NCBI GenBank assembly: GCA_023457895.1
Contig: JAEXAY010000039.1
Location: 124,001-188,000 of the forward strand
DNA length: 64,000 nt
Reading direction: 5' to 3'
Source of the DNA: Pseudomonadota bacterium
GTDB lineage: Bacteria; Pseudomonadota; Alphaproteobacteria; Sphingomonadales; Sphingomonadaceae
Shown here: positions 28,344-37,397 of the stretch, piece after piece
Numbering within the stretch: the first letter of the stretch is position 1
Layout: every line of letters starts with the position of its first letter
Position numbers and translations under genes: made by a program
Notes under the pieces: generated by a model
Told to the model about the DNA's origin: nothing
Seen by the model: the letters and a program-made list of their open reading frames with translations, nothing else
The model's database searches: none

Positions 28344-29402
28344 ATGAGCCGTCGAAACGGGACCATCCGCATTGCTGACGGCACACAGCTGAAGCACGCC
28401 GATATCTCTCTTCCCGGGGTCACGCGGGAACGGACCGGCGATGCGTGGAGGTATCGCGACATTAACGGACGCATCATTCGCAAGACGGACGAAATCGAGC
28501 GGCTCAACCGGATTGCTTTGCCGCCCGCTTATGAAAATGCCTGGTATTCGCCCGATCCCGACGGCCATATCCAGGCGGTCGGGTTCGATGCGCGCGGACG
28601 GCGGCAATATCGCTATCATCCCTCCTTCCGGGCGCATCAGGAGGCCGGCAAGTTCGATCGCTGCGCCGATTTTGGCCGCGCGCTGCCGCAGATACGCAAG
28701 CAGGTGGCGAAGGATCTCGCCCGCCGAAAGCTCGACCGCGAGCGCGCCGTCGCCAGCGTAGTGCGCATCCTTGATGCGGGGATATTGCGCGTCGGCAACG
28801 AAGCTTACACCAAGGCGAACAAGAGTTTCGGCGCCACCACGCTGAGGATGCGCCATGCCAAACTCAAGGGACACCGACTCACGCTCAAATTCCGCGGCAA
28901 GTCGGGGCAGCAGCAGGAGGTCGCCTTCAACGACCGTCACCTCGCCCGCTTCGTGCGCCGGATGGCCGACCTGCCGGGCCAGGAGCTGTTCCAATATGTG
29001 AACGGCGATGGCGAGCCGGCACCGGTCGGCTCGGCGATGGTCAATGATTATATTCACGAAAAAATGGGCGCGGATTTCAGCGCCAAGCATTTCCGCACCT
29101 GGCATGCGAGCGTGATCGCGCTGGAGATCATGCTCGAGGCGCTTGATGCGGGCAATTTCGATGCATTGACGATCAAGCAGGTCGCGCTCGGGGTTTCGGA
29201 CCGGCTCGGCAACACCCCCGCGATCGCGCGCAAATCCTATATCCATCCACATCTGCTCGCGCTGATCGGCGATGGCGCGCGCACCCTAGCGCGGCTCAAA
29301 CGGCCGCGCGCGACGCGCTGGCTGAGCAGCAGCGAGCGCACGCTGATCGCGCTGCTTGACAAGCGCCGCAGCGTAGCGGCCGCCGTGCGCGCGGGGTGTT
29401 AA
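28344..29402 (+). CDS. DNA topoisomerase IB (poxvirus/bacterial type)
   Basis: The 352-residue enzyme relaxes supercoils by transient 3'-phosphotyrosyl cleavage. Features are the N-terminal DNA-clamp domain (RLNRIALPPAYENAWYSPDPDGHIQAVGFDARGRRQYRYH), active-site Arg residues in TLRMRHAKL and FRTWHAS (with the catalytic His), and the nucleophilic Tyr in ARKSYIHP. The ATG at 28344 fits the family N-terminus (GTIRIADG); upstream in-frame starts run into the lipoprotein gene. It resembles the small topoisomerase I of Deinococcus and many alphaproteobacteria. Confidence 0.93.
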   Translation: MSRRNGTIRIADGTQLKHADISLPGVTRERTGDAWRYRDINGRIIRKTDEIERLNRIALPPAYENAWYSPDPDGHIQAVGFDARGRRQYRYHPSFRAHQEAGKFDRCADFGRALPQIRKQVAKDLARRKLDRERAVASVVRILDAGILRVGNEAYTKANKSFGATTLRMRHAKLKGHRLTLKFRGKSGQQQEVAFNDRHLARFVRRMADLPGQELFQYVNGDGEPAPVGSAMVNDYIHEKMGADFSAKHFRTWHASVIALEIMLEALDAGNFDALTIKQVALGVSDRLGNTPAIARKSYIHPHLLALIGDGARTLARLKRPRATRWLSSSERTLIALLDKRRSVAAAVRAGC

Positions 29403-29409
29403 AAACCTC

Positions 29410-29495
29410 GTCCTGCTGAACTTGTTTCGGCATCCATAGACCGGGAGCCATCGTGGGCACAGGAGGTATGGACCCTGAAACAAGTTCAGGGTGAC
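29410..29495. repeat. REP-doublet palindromic repeat, copy 2
   Basis: An 86-bp element starts with the hairpin GCTGAACTTGTTTCGGC, has a middle with gagccatcgtggg, then ggtatgga and the hairpin CCCTGAA-ACAAG-TTCAGGG, and ends in tgac. Same layout as copies at 16771 and 62673. It fills the gap between the topoisomerase and DUF1285 genes. Confidence 0.75.
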
Positions 29496-29587
29496 ATATC
29501 TCTATGAGCAGAGCGTCTGCGTAACCGCTCATCCGCGCGAGAGCCGGGGCTTGCCATCGCGCCCGCCCCGCCCCTATCTGTAACCCC

Positions 29588-30175
29588 ATGGCCGAACCGA
29601 TCCAGCCTCCTCCGCCCGACCTTGCCACCGCCTCGCTTGCCGAGATCGCGCAGCTGGTGGCGGACAAGCGGTTGCCACCGGTCGAACAGTGGAACCCGGA
29701 GCGTTGCGGCGACAGCGACATGCGCATCGCGCGCGATGGAAGCTGGTTCTATCAGGGCACCCCCATCGGGCGGCCCGCGATGGTGCGGCTGTTCTCCACC
29801 GTGCTGCGGCGCGAAAGCGATGGCAGCTATGTGCTGGTGACGCCGGTCGAAAAGCTCGACATCGCGGTCGAGGATGCGCCCTTTCAGGCGGTCGAGATGA
29901 AAAGCGAGGGGGAAGGCAGGAGCCGCCGCCTCGCCTTCCGCCTCAACACCGACGAGATGGTGGTGGCCGGCCCCGATCATCCCCTCCGTTTTGCTGGGGG
30001 CGAAGATGGCCCGCGCCCCTATCTCCATGTGCGCGGAGCCATTGGCAACGGACTCGAGGCGCTGATCGCCCGTTCGCTCTTCTATGAGCTGGCCGAAATG
30101 GCGCTGGCGGATGGCGAGGACCCTCTCGCCGTCTGGAGCGAAGGCGCGCGCTTCGTGCTGGACGAGGCGCCATGA
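29588..30175 (+). CDS. DUF1285 family protein
   Basis: This 195-residue soluble protein has the conserved blocks PPVEQWNPERCGDSDMRIARDGSWFYQGTPIGRPAMVRLFSTVLRR and VTPVEKLDIAVEDAPF near the N-terminus and FRLNTDEMVVAGPDHPLRF in the middle, all typical of DUF1285. Structures of this family show two similar subdomains, but no activity is established. It overlaps the NUDIX gene by four bases, and the order DUF1285-NUDIX-CCA transferase is conserved in alphaproteobacteria. Confidence 0.88.
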   Translation: MAEPIQPPPPDLATASLAEIAQLVADKRLPPVEQWNPERCGDSDMRIARDGSWFYQGTPIGRPAMVRLFSTVLRRESDGSYVLVTPVEKLDIAVEDAPFQAVEMKSEGEGRSRRLAFRLNTDEMVVAGPDHPLRFAGGEDGPRPYLHVRGAIGNGLEALIARSLFYELAEMALADGEDPLAVWSEGARFVLDEAP

Positions 30176-30816
30176 ACAGCACGCTGGCGGCACATCTCGC
30201 CGCGCTTCTCCCCCTTCATCCCGACGGCAGCGGCGCGGGCGGCGATGCCGACAGCGACGAGGGCGTGACGCCGGAAATGTTCGGCCAGGGGTTGCGCGAC
30301 GCGGCGGTGCTGGTCGCCTTTGTCGATCGGCCGGAGCCGACCATATTGCTCACCCGCCGCACCGAGCATCTCGCCAACCATCCCGGTCAGGTCGCCTTCC
30401 CCGGCGGGCGGGTGGATGCGGACGATGCTGACATCTTCGCCGCCGCACTGCGCGAAGCCGAGGAAGAGATCGGACTTGCCCGCACATTGCCGCATATCGT
30501 CGGCACCGCCACGCCCTATTTGACCGGCACCGGCTTTCGCGTCGTGCCCGTGGTGGCGGTGATCCCGCCCGATCTTGCGCTGGTGCCGCACGAACAGGAA
30601 GTGGCCGCGATTTTCGAGGTGCGCGCGGACGTCTTGTTCAATCCCGCCAATCACCGCCGCCAGCGCGTCGAATGGAAGGGGCGGATGCGCAGCTTCTACG
30701 AGATCGACGGGAGCGATGAATATATCTGGGGCGCGACCGCGGGCATGATCGTTTCGCTGGGCACGCGCACCGGTCTCCTCGCCAACCCCGCGCTGCTCAA
30801 CCGGGTGGCGGCATGA
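30172..30816 (+). CDS. NUDIX hydrolase, CoA pyrophosphatase-type
   Basis: The 214-residue protein has LANHPGQVAFPGGRVDADDADIFAAALREAEEEIGL, the CoAse signature joined to a Nudix box (G... REAEEEIG) that coordinates Mg2+. Such enzymes split CoA or its derivatives to phosphopantetheine and ADP. The Gly/Asp-rich N-terminal stretch (about 18-30) is unusual and probably disordered. It overlaps both neighbours by four bases (ATGA), pointing to one transcript with DUF1285 and the CCA enzyme. Confidence 0.88.
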   Translation: MNSTLAAHLAALLPLHPDGSGAGGDADSDEGVTPEMFGQGLRDAAVLVAFVDRPEPTILLTRRTEHLANHPGQVAFPGGRVDADDADIFAAALREAEEEIGLARTLPHIVGTATPYLTGTGFRVVPVVAVIPPDLALVPHEQEVAAIFEVRADVLFNPANHRRQRVEWKGRMRSFYEIDGSDEYIWGATAGMIVSLGTRTGLLANPALLNRVAA

Positions 30817-32039
30817 GCCCGCGCTTTTCCGCGCCGTTGCTCGAGGACAAGAGCTTCCGCCAGCTGGCGATGGCGCTTGGCGCTGCCGAAGGGCAGGTAC
30901 GCATCGTCGGCGGCGCGGTGCGCGATACGCTGCTGGGGCTGCCGCTCGAGGATGTGGATCTTGCCACGCCGCTGCTTCCCGACGAGGTCACCCGCCGCGC
31001 CGAAACGCTGGGCGCTAAGGTGGTGCCGACCGGCATTGCCCATGGCACGGTGACGGTCATCTACCGCGATCAAGTCTATGAAGTGACCACGCTACGCCGC
31101 GACGTTTCGACCGATGGCCGCCGCGCGACGGTCGCCTTCTCGCAGGACTGGCGCGAGGATGCAGCGCGGCGCGACTTCACCATCAACGCGCTCTACGCCG
31201 ACCCGCTCTCCGGCGAAATCGCGGATTATTTCGAAGGCCTTGCCGACCTCGAGGCCCGCCGGGTCCGCTTCATCGGCGATGCGGGCGCGCGCATTGCCGA
31301 GGATTATCTGCGTATCCTGCGCTATTTCCGCTTCCACGCGCGATTCGGCGAGGGGCCGCTCGACCCGCAGGCCTTTGCCGCCGTTTCGCGCGATGCCGAC
31401 CGCATGATGGGCCTGTCGCGCGAACGCATCGCCGACGAACTGCTGAAACTTCTGGCCCTGCCCGATCCGGTGCCGACGCTGGCGCTCATGGAAGAGGGGC
31501 GGATCTGGCGCGCTGTCAACCCCGAAGCGGACGGTGCAAGCGTGACGCGGGTGGCCCGGCTGACCGCCAACGAACGGGAAAGCGGCACCTCACCCGATGC
31601 CGTGCGCCGCCTGATCGCCTTCCTGCCCGAAGCACCCGAGACCGCCGCGCTGATCGCATCGAAACTCAAGCTCTCCAACGCCATGCGCAAGCGCATTGCC
31701 CGGGTGCGCGGCGAAAGCGCAGGCGCGCTCGCGCTCAACCCGCGCACGCTGGCGCACCGGATCGGGCAGGATGCAGCGCTTGACCTGTGGCTGATCCTCG
31801 GCGCAGGCGAGCCGCTTCATGCTGCCATCGCAGCGCTCACCGGTTGGCAAGTCCCGCGCCTTCCCATCGGCGGGGGCGCGATCGTAGCGCGCGGCGTCGC
31901 CAAGGGACCGGAGGTTGCGCGGCTGCTGCAACAGGTGGAGCAGCAATGGGTCGCGGAAGGCTTTCCCGGCCTTGACCGTGTCGAAGCGATTGCCGATCAG
32001 GCGGTCGCCGAACGCAACGAGTCTTCCAGAAACGCATAG
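30813..32039 (+). CDS. cca: CCA tRNA nucleotidyltransferase
   Basis: The product is 408 residues. The head domain has the class II nucleotidyltransferase motif IVGGAVRDTLLGLPLEDVDLAT (the G-S/A-x..D-x-D metal site), GTVTVIYRDQVYEVTTLR, and the RRDFTINALYAD and RILRYFRFHARF blocks of poly(A) polymerase-like enzymes. The C-terminal part is more variable. It should add or repair the 3' CCA of tRNAs. Its last 43 bases overlap the 3' end of the convergent GGDEF-EAL gene. Confidence 0.9.
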   Translation: MSPRFSAPLLEDKSFRQLAMALGAAEGQVRIVGGAVRDTLLGLPLEDVDLATPLLPDEVTRRAETLGAKVVPTGIAHGTVTVIYRDQVYEVTTLRRDVSTDGRRATVAFSQDWREDAARRDFTINALYADPLSGEIADYFEGLADLEARRVRFIGDAGARIAEDYLRILRYFRFHARFGEGPLDPQAFAAVSRDADRMMGLSRERIADELLKLLALPDPVPTLALMEEGRIWRAVNPEADGASVTRVARLTANERESGTSPDAVRRLIAFLPEAPETAALIASKLKLSNAMRKRIARVRGESAGALALNPRTLAHRIGQDAALDLWLILGAGEPLHAAIAALTGWQVPRLPIGGGAIVARGVAKGPEVARLLQQVEQQWVAEGFPGLDRVEAIADQAVAERNESSRNA

Positions 32040-33796
32040 GCATCCGCGGCGCTGAGCGGCGGGGCGTAGTGATAGCCCTGCCCGTAGTCACAGCCGAGCA
32101 CCGCCAGCATCCGGGCAAGTTCGCCATTCTCGATGCCTTCCGCCGCAGTCTTCAGATCAAGCGTTTCGGCGAGCGACTGGATGGCGCGGACAATCGAAAT
32201 CTTGCCATTATCGTCCAGCATGTCGGTAACGAGGCTGCGGTCGATCTTGAGGACATCGACGGGCAGTTTCTGAAGCTGGGCTAGGTTTGAATAGCCGGTG
32301 CCGAAATCGTCCATTGCAATGCGCGTCCTGAGCGCTTTCAGGCCGTGCAGCATCGCTGCCGCATGGTCCGGATCGCCGAGAATGGCGCTTTCGGTGAGCT
32401 CAAGCATCAGCCGTTCGCCCGCAATTCCCGCCGCCTCAAGCGCATTACTGACAATCTGCGGAATGTCGGACCGCAGCAGTTGCATCGCGGATATGTTGAC
32501 GCTCATATAGACCTGAGCCTCCACATGCGCGAGACGGCCATCCCATTCCGCCAGAATCCGGGCGGCTTCCTCGATGGCCCAGTTACCGAGCGGAACGATC
32601 AGCCCACTATCCTCGGCGATCGGGATAAAATCGACCGGTGAAATCAGGCCGCGTTCGGGATCGCGCCAGCGGGCCAGCGCTTCGAATCCGGCAACATGTC
32701 CGCTTTTGAGTTCGATCAGCGGCTGGAAGGCGAGCGTGAGCTGTTCGGCCTCGATCGCGCGCCGCAGCTCGGTTTCCAGGCTGAACCGGTCACAGGCGCG
32801 CGCCAACGTCGTTGGCTCGTAAATCTCGAGCCGGTCGGTTTTCTTGGCGCGTTTCATTGCGATCTGAGCGTGCCGAACGACATTCTCCACATCGGCGTCG
32901 CTGCCGGTTTCGATCGCACAGCCGATGGCGCAATCCATACTGATTTGCAGCTCGGAGATGCGGCAGGGATGTTCGAAGCAGCTGCGGACGCGCTGGGCTA
33001 TTTCGTGTGCGTCGGCGCGACCACCGCGAAGCCGGGCAAAGATGGCGAACTCATCACCGCCAATCCGGCCGATAAAGTCGCTGCTCCTCAACGATGCGCG
33101 CAGACGCCGCGCGATGGTGATTATCAGTTCATCGCCCGCGACCGGGCCAACGCATTCGTTGATCCGGCTGAAGCGCGCGAGATCGACAACGATGATCGCG
33201 AACGGCTGGCCTGCAAATTCCGGGCGGGCGAGTGCCCGTTCGACCTCGTCCTGAAAGCCACTGCGGTTGGGTAGACCGGTCAGGCTGTCCGACAGCATCT
33301 CGCGCCGCAGGCTGAGTTCGGTCCTTATTTCGGTGGTGCGGTCGATCAGCGTGAACAGCGCGTGATCGTCAAGACCATAATAATTGGCCAGCGGATGGAG
33401 CGTGACGCGATATTCGCGCCCGGCGACCTCGCTCCCAACGCGCCAGTCAAACGAAATGCCTTCTTCTAGGCGCTGCGCAATACGGCTGATCGCATGCGCC
33501 AAAGCCTCGCCCTCATGCGGTTCGGCATCGGCAAAACGAATTGCTTCGAACCGCCTGTTGGCCGCGATAGTGCGAAAATTGCCGCTGGTGCGGGGAATGA
33601 CGATCGCGGCTGCAATCGGTAGCGCTTCGAGCCACAGCGGGTCAAAGGCCGGCGCGCCAGCCTGAAGAAATGCGGTGGCAAAGCCGTCGAGCCGGCGAGT
33701 GCCCCGTGCCGGTGGAATCTGTGCGCGCGCGACGTCGCGGTGCCGTGGCACGGACACGATCGCGTCTTCCGCTCGGACCGGGCGCTCTCTCTCCAT
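31997..33796 (-). CDS. GGDEF-EAL dual-domain c-di-GMP protein
   Basis: The 599-residue protein has a PAS-like N-terminal sensor region (about 40-165, ending LFTLIDRTTEIRTELSLRREM), a GGDEF domain (DSLTGLPNRSGF, RIGGDEFAIFARL, intact) and an EAL domain (FEALARWRDPERG, then MSVNISAMQL, LELTESAILGD, DDFGTGYSNLAQLQKLPVDVLKID, intact metal ligands). Both active sites look complete, so cyclase, phosphodiesterase or both are possible. No membrane segments are seen. The gene is convergent with cca and overlaps it by 43 bases. Confidence 0.93.
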   Translation of the reverse strand: MERERPVRAEDAIVSVPRHRDVARAQIPPARGTRRLDGFATAFLQAGAPAFDPLWLEALPIAAAIVIPRTSGNFRTIAANRRFEAIRFADAEPHEGEALAHAISRIAQRLEEGISFDWRVGSEVAGREYRVTLHPLANYYGLDDHALFTLIDRTTEIRTELSLRREMLSDSLTGLPNRSGFQDEVERALARPEFAGQPFAIIVVDLARFSRINECVGPVAGDELIITIARRLRASLRSSDFIGRIGGDEFAIFARLRGGRADAHEIAQRVRSCFEHPCRISELQISMDCAIGCAIETGSDADVENVVRHAQIAMKRAKKTDRLEIYEPTTLARACDRFSLETELRRAIEAEQLTLAFQPLIELKSGHVAGFEALARWRDPERGLISPVDFIPIAEDSGLIVPLGNWAIEEAARILAEWDGRLAHVEAQVYMSVNISAMQLLRSDIPQIVSNALEAAGIAGERLMLELTESAILGDPDHAAAMLHGLKALRTRIAMDDFGTGYSNLAQLQKLPVDVLKIDRSLVTDMLDDNGKISIVRAIQSLAETLDLKTAAEGIENGELARMLAVLGCDYGQGYHYAPPLSAADAYAFLEDSLRSATA

Positions 33797-33855
33797 GCCC
33801 CCGGTCTATCGGGGGAATGTAAAATGAGCGTTAATGAAGATCGGGGCGGATCGCC

Positions 33856-36138
33856 CTAGTCAAAGCGGTTATTACGCGGGAAACCCTGCGGCGGCATGCG
33901 CCCCCCTGCCCCGCGCGCGACGCGCCATTGGGTGAGGTCGGTTTCTGTCCGGGTGCGTCCCGTTTCTCCGCCCATCGCCCAGGACAGACCTTCTTCAAAG
34001 CGGAAGCTCTTGGCATCGGACAACCCGCCATCCTTGTAGCGTTGCAAGGTCACGCCGGCCCCGCGCGCCATTTCGGGAAGCTCGCTGATGGGGAACACCA
34101 CCAGCTTACGATTTTCGCCGATGACCGCGACATAATCATGGCCCGCCGCAATCACGCGCGCCACCGCCAGACGCGAGCCGGGCTTCAGGTTCATCACCTG
34201 CTTCCCCTTGCGGGTCTCGGCAACAATATCGCCGACCTTGACGAGAAAACCACGCCCATTGCTTGCCGCGAGCAGCAGCGTCTGATCGGATTTGGCCGGG
34301 TGAAGCGCTACGAGCTTTGCGCTTTCGTCGATATCGACCATCAGCCGCACCGGCTCGCCAAAGCCGCGCCCGCCGGGGAGCTTGTCCGCACCCACGGTAT
34401 AGAAACGGCCGTTGTCGGCGGCGATAAGGATCTTATCGGTGGTCTGGGCATGGACCGCAAACGCCGGACCGTCGCCTTCCTTGAACTTGAAATCGTCCGG
34501 TTTGGAAAGGTCGACATGGCCTTTCATCGCGCGGATCCAGCCGCGTTGCGACAGGATCACGGTGACGGGCTCGCGCTCGACAAAGGCCTCGATCGAAATT
34601 TCGCGCGCCGGTCCCTGTTCCTCAACCGTGGTCCGCCTGCGGCCCAGTTCCGTTTCCGGCCCATAGGTTTCGCGCAATTTGGCGAGGTCGCGCTTCAGCC
34701 GGGTGCGCTGGCGGGCATCGCTGTCGAGCAGCTTGACCAGTTCGTCGCGCTCCTTCTGAAGCGCGTCGCGCTCCCGCCGCAGCTCCATCTCCTCGAGCTT
34801 GCGCAAGGAGCGCAGCCGCATGTTGAGGATCGCCTCAGCCTGGCGGTCGGTCAGCTCGAATTCGGCCATCATCACCGGCTTGGGCTCATCCTCGGTGCGG
34901 ATGATCTCGATCACCCGGTCGAGGTTCAGAAAGGCAACGATGTAGCCCGCAAGCAGTTCCAGCCGGTCGTCGATCTTCGCAAGGCGGTTTTGGGCGCGCC
35001 GCTTGATGACGATAATCTGGTGCTTGAGCCACTCTCCGAGCAGTTCCTTCAAGCCCATCACGCGGGGGGTGCGCTCGGCATCGAGGACGTTGAGGTTGAG
35101 CCCGAAGCGCACCTCGAGGTCGGTCAGGCGATAGAGGCTTTCCTTGAGGATATCGGGATCGACGTTGCGGCTCTTGGGGACGAGCACGATGCGCACATCC
35201 TCGGTCGATTCGTCCCGTACATCTTCGAGGATGGGGAGCTTCTTGTCGGCGATCAGCTGGGCGATCTGTTCGATCAGCTTGGATTTCTGCACCTGATAGG
35301 GGATTTGGGTGACCACCAGCTGCCACGCGCCCGCCCCTTGCGCCTTTTCCGGCTCGGCAAAACGCGCGCGCACCCGCAAGCTCCCGCGGCCGCTCTCATA
35401 GGCGGCGCGGATCGCCGCCGGACTGTCGACGAGCAGGCCGCCGGTGGGGAAATCGGGACCGTGGAACACCTCCATCAGCTGGTCGAGATCCGCCGCCGGA
35501 TTGTCGATCAGCATCAGCGCGGCGTCGATCACCTCGGCGACATTGTGCGAAGGGATATTGGTCGCCATCCCCACCGCAATCCCGCTCGCGCCGTTCGCGA
35601 GCAGATTGGGAAACAGCCCCGGCATGATCTCGGGCTCTTCGTCCTCGCCATTATAGGTCGGGCGAAATTCGACCGTGCCTTCGTCGAGCCCCTGCATCAG
35701 GTCGATTGCGACGCGGGTCAGCCGCGCTTCTGTGTAGCGATAGGCGGCGGCATTGTCGCCGTCGATATTGCCGAAATTGCCCTGCCCGTCGACCAGCGGG
35801 TAGCGCAGCGAAAAGCTCTGCGCCATGCGGACCATCGCGTCATAGACCGACGCATCGCCGTGCGGGTGGTACTTACCAATGACATCCCCGACGACGCGCG
35901 CACATTTCTTGAAGCCCTGATTGGGATCGAGCTTCAAGAGCCGCATCGCCCAGAGGAGGCGACGGTGGACCGGCTTCAGCCCGTCGCGCAGGTCCGGGAG
36001 CGAGCGAGCGGTGATGGTCGACATCGCATAGACGAGATAGCGTTCGGACAGCGCACTATCGAACGGATGCTCGACAATCGCGTCGAACTCGTCGTCGGGG
36101 CGGTCTTCGGGCTGACCGGTTATATCATTGTCGCTCAT
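33856..36138 (-). CDS. parC: DNA topoisomerase IV subunit A
   Basis: ParC cuts and rejoins DNA to decatenate chromosomes with ParE. The ATG at 36138 ([12 protein letters not shown]) gives 760 residues. Key blocks are [29 protein letters not shown], the quinolone-determining [17 protein letters not shown], the catalytic Tyr in YRYTEARLT, the coiled-coil [14 protein letters not shown] and C-terminal blades without a GyrA box, which argues for ParC over GyrA. The residue matching GyrA Ser83/ParC Ser80 is Ala. A GGAGG abuts the start codon. Confidence 0.94.
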   Translation of the reverse strand: MSDNDITGQPEDRPDDEFDAIVEHPFDSALSERYLVYAMSTITARSLPDLRDGLKPVHRRLLWAMRLLKLDPNQGFKKCARVVGDVIGKYHPHGDASVYDAMVRMAQSFSLRYPLVDGQGNFGNIDGDNAAAYRYTEARLTRVAIDLMQGLDEGTVEFRPTYNGEDEEPEIMPGLFPNLLANGASGIAVGMATNIPSHNVAEVIDAALMLIDNPAADLDQLMEVFHGPDFPTGGLLVDSPAAIRAAYESGRGSLRVRARFAEPEKAQGAGAWQLVVTQIPYQVQKSKLIEQIAQLIADKKLPILEDVRDESTEDVRIVLVPKSRNVDPDILKESLYRLTDLEVRFGLNLNVLDAERTPRVMGLKELLGEWLKHQIIVIKRRAQNRLAKIDDRLELLAGYIVAFLNLDRVIEIIRTEDEPKPVMMAEFELTDRQAEAILNMRLRSLRKLEEMELRRERDALQKERDELVKLLDSDARQRTRLKRDLAKLRETYGPETELGRRRTTVEEQGPAREISIEAFVEREPVTVILSQRGWIRAMKGHVDLSKPDDFKFKEGDGPAFAVHAQTTDKILIAADNGRFYTVGADKLPGGRGFGEPVRLMVDIDESAKLVALHPAKSDQTLLLAASNGRGFLVKVGDIVAETRKGKQVMNLKPGSRLAVARVIAAGHDYVAVIGENRKLVVFPISELPEMARGAGVTLQRYKDGGLSDAKSFRFEEGLSWAMGGETGRTRTETDLTQWRVARGAGGRMPPQGFPRNNRFD

Positions 36139-36253
36139 CCTCCGCCCTTTCGCGCGGCGGGCCGCGCTTGGCAAGGGGGGGCGCGCGCCTTGTACGAGAG
36201 CATTCAATGCCTCCTGCGCGATATTTCCGCATCAGGGTACGTTATAATCTCCC

Positions 36254-36282
36254 TTGACGCCCCTACCGACTCTCTATATCTC
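36254..36282 (+). promoter_or_regulatory. Candidate promoter for the DUF4349-type gene
   Basis: TTGACG at 36254-36259 is followed by TATATC at 36275 (15-bp spacer) or TATCTC at 36277 (17-bp spacer). It is the only near-consensus sigma-70-like pair in the 206-base gap and would place the start of transcription just before the inverted repeat at 36290. Confidence 0.4.
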
Positions 36283-36289
36283 AACAAAA

Positions 36290-36330
36290 ATAATAGAGAT
36301 ATTTCGTTTCCCCTTGCAAATCTCTATTAT
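36290..36330. promoter_or_regulatory. 11-bp perfect inverted repeat (operator or leader stem-loop)
   Basis: ATAATAGAGAT at 36290-36300 and its exact complement ATCTCTATTAT at 36320-36330 are separated by 19 bases; another TCTCTAT lies at 36271. The AT-rich palindrome stands out in this GC-rich genome, ends 14 bases before the start codon at 36345 and includes no obvious T run, so regulator binding or a leader hairpin hiding the ribosome site (GGGAGAG) is more likely than a terminator. Confidence 0.5.
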
Positions 36331-36344
36331 CGGGAGAGTATGCT

Positions 36345-37304
36345 ATGAAAAAACTATGGATTTCCGCTGCGTGCGGAGCATTGGCTTTGGGCGCTTGCTC
36401 CGCCGAACGAACAAATTTTGAAGGCGGTCCAAACAGCGTGGACCCGGAAGCGCGGGCGGTTCCGTCGGCCGCCATGGACGTTTCGGAAGGCGGCGCGGAT
36501 GCCGCCGCCGGCCCGAATATCGGCGTGACCGCCGCGCCGGGCGTGGCGTTCAACTATCGCTATGCTTTCCGCCTGCCTAACACCCGGATCGCGGCGGTGC
36601 AGGAGAGCCACGCGCAGGCCTGCGAGAAGCTGGGCATCGCCAAGTGCCGGATTACGGGAATGCGCTATGGCCTCGTCGATGGCGACGATGTGCGCGCGAT
36701 GCTGGCGTTCAAGCTTTCGCCCGAAATTGCACGGCAGTTCGGCAAGGATGGCATCGCGGCGGTGACGGCCGCCGAAGGGATGCTGGTCGACAGCGAGATC
36801 AGCGGCACCGATGAAGGCGCAGCGATCAAGGCCTCTACGATCCGCAGCGCGGAATTGAAGGACCGGCTGACCGAAATCGAAAAGCAGTTGCGCGCAGGCG
36901 GGCTTGCCAGTGCGGAGCGCGTCCAGTTGCAGCAACAGGCGGACGAATTACGCCAGCAATTGCAGGGCGAACGCCAGAGTCGCGGTGACAGTGTGGAAGC
37001 GCTCGCGAATACCCCAATGGTGTTCCACTATGGGTCGGGCAGCAGCATCCCCGGTTTCGATGGCGCCTCGCCCTTCAAGGATAGCTGGCGCGCCGCGACC
37101 CGCTCCTTCGTCACCATGCTGGGCTTTGTCATGCTGACGGTGGGCGTTCTCCTGCCGTGGCTGCTGCTCGGCGGTCTGGTCTATGCGCTGTGGCGCTCGG
37201 CGCTTTTCGACGGACTGCGGCGCCGGAACGAGAAACACAATCAGATCGTTTCGCCACCCGTTCCGGCGACAGAAGCCGGAGAGGCAACAACCGCCTCCGC
37301 TTGA
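36345..37304 (+). CDS. DUF4349-type membrane-anchored lipoprotein
   Basis: The 319-residue protein has a lipoprotein signal (lipobox LGAC, Cys17), a beta-rich extracytoplasmic domain (about 65-160, FNYRYAFRLPNTRIAAVQESHAQACEKLG), a coiled coil (about 165-205, LKDRLTEIEKQLRAGG... QQQADELRQQLQGE) and a C-terminal membrane segment (about 255-280, LGFVMLTVGVLLPWLLLGGLVYAL) with a short basic tail. This order matches DUF4349 proteins, whose role is unknown. GGGAGAG precedes the ATG; a striking inverted repeat lies in the leader. Confidence 0.78.
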   Translation: MKKLWISAACGALALGACSAERTNFEGGPNSVDPEARAVPSAAMDVSEGGADAAAGPNIGVTAAPGVAFNYRYAFRLPNTRIAAVQESHAQACEKLGIAKCRITGMRYGLVDGDDVRAMLAFKLSPEIARQFGKDGIAAVTAAEGMLVDSEISGTDEGAAIKASTIRSAELKDRLTEIEKQLRAGGLASAERVQLQQQADELRQQLQGERQSRGDSVEALANTPMVFHYGSGSSIPGFDGASPFKDSWRAATRSFVTMLGFVMLTVGVLLPWLLLGGLVYALWRSALFDGLRRRNEKHNQIVSPPVPATEAGEATTASA

Positions 37305-37397
37305 TTGATCTGACGCGAGAATAGGACATCAGTAGCGGGTCTGTTTTCGCGTCATCATTTCTCGACAAGCCGGACGCGATACGCCAGAGGCCATCCA

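Noticed and set aside
33928..36348. An 806-codon open frame on the plus strand opposite parC
   Set aside because: It mirrors the parC coding frame, has no ribosome site or known domain, and is typical of antisense openings in GC-rich genes.
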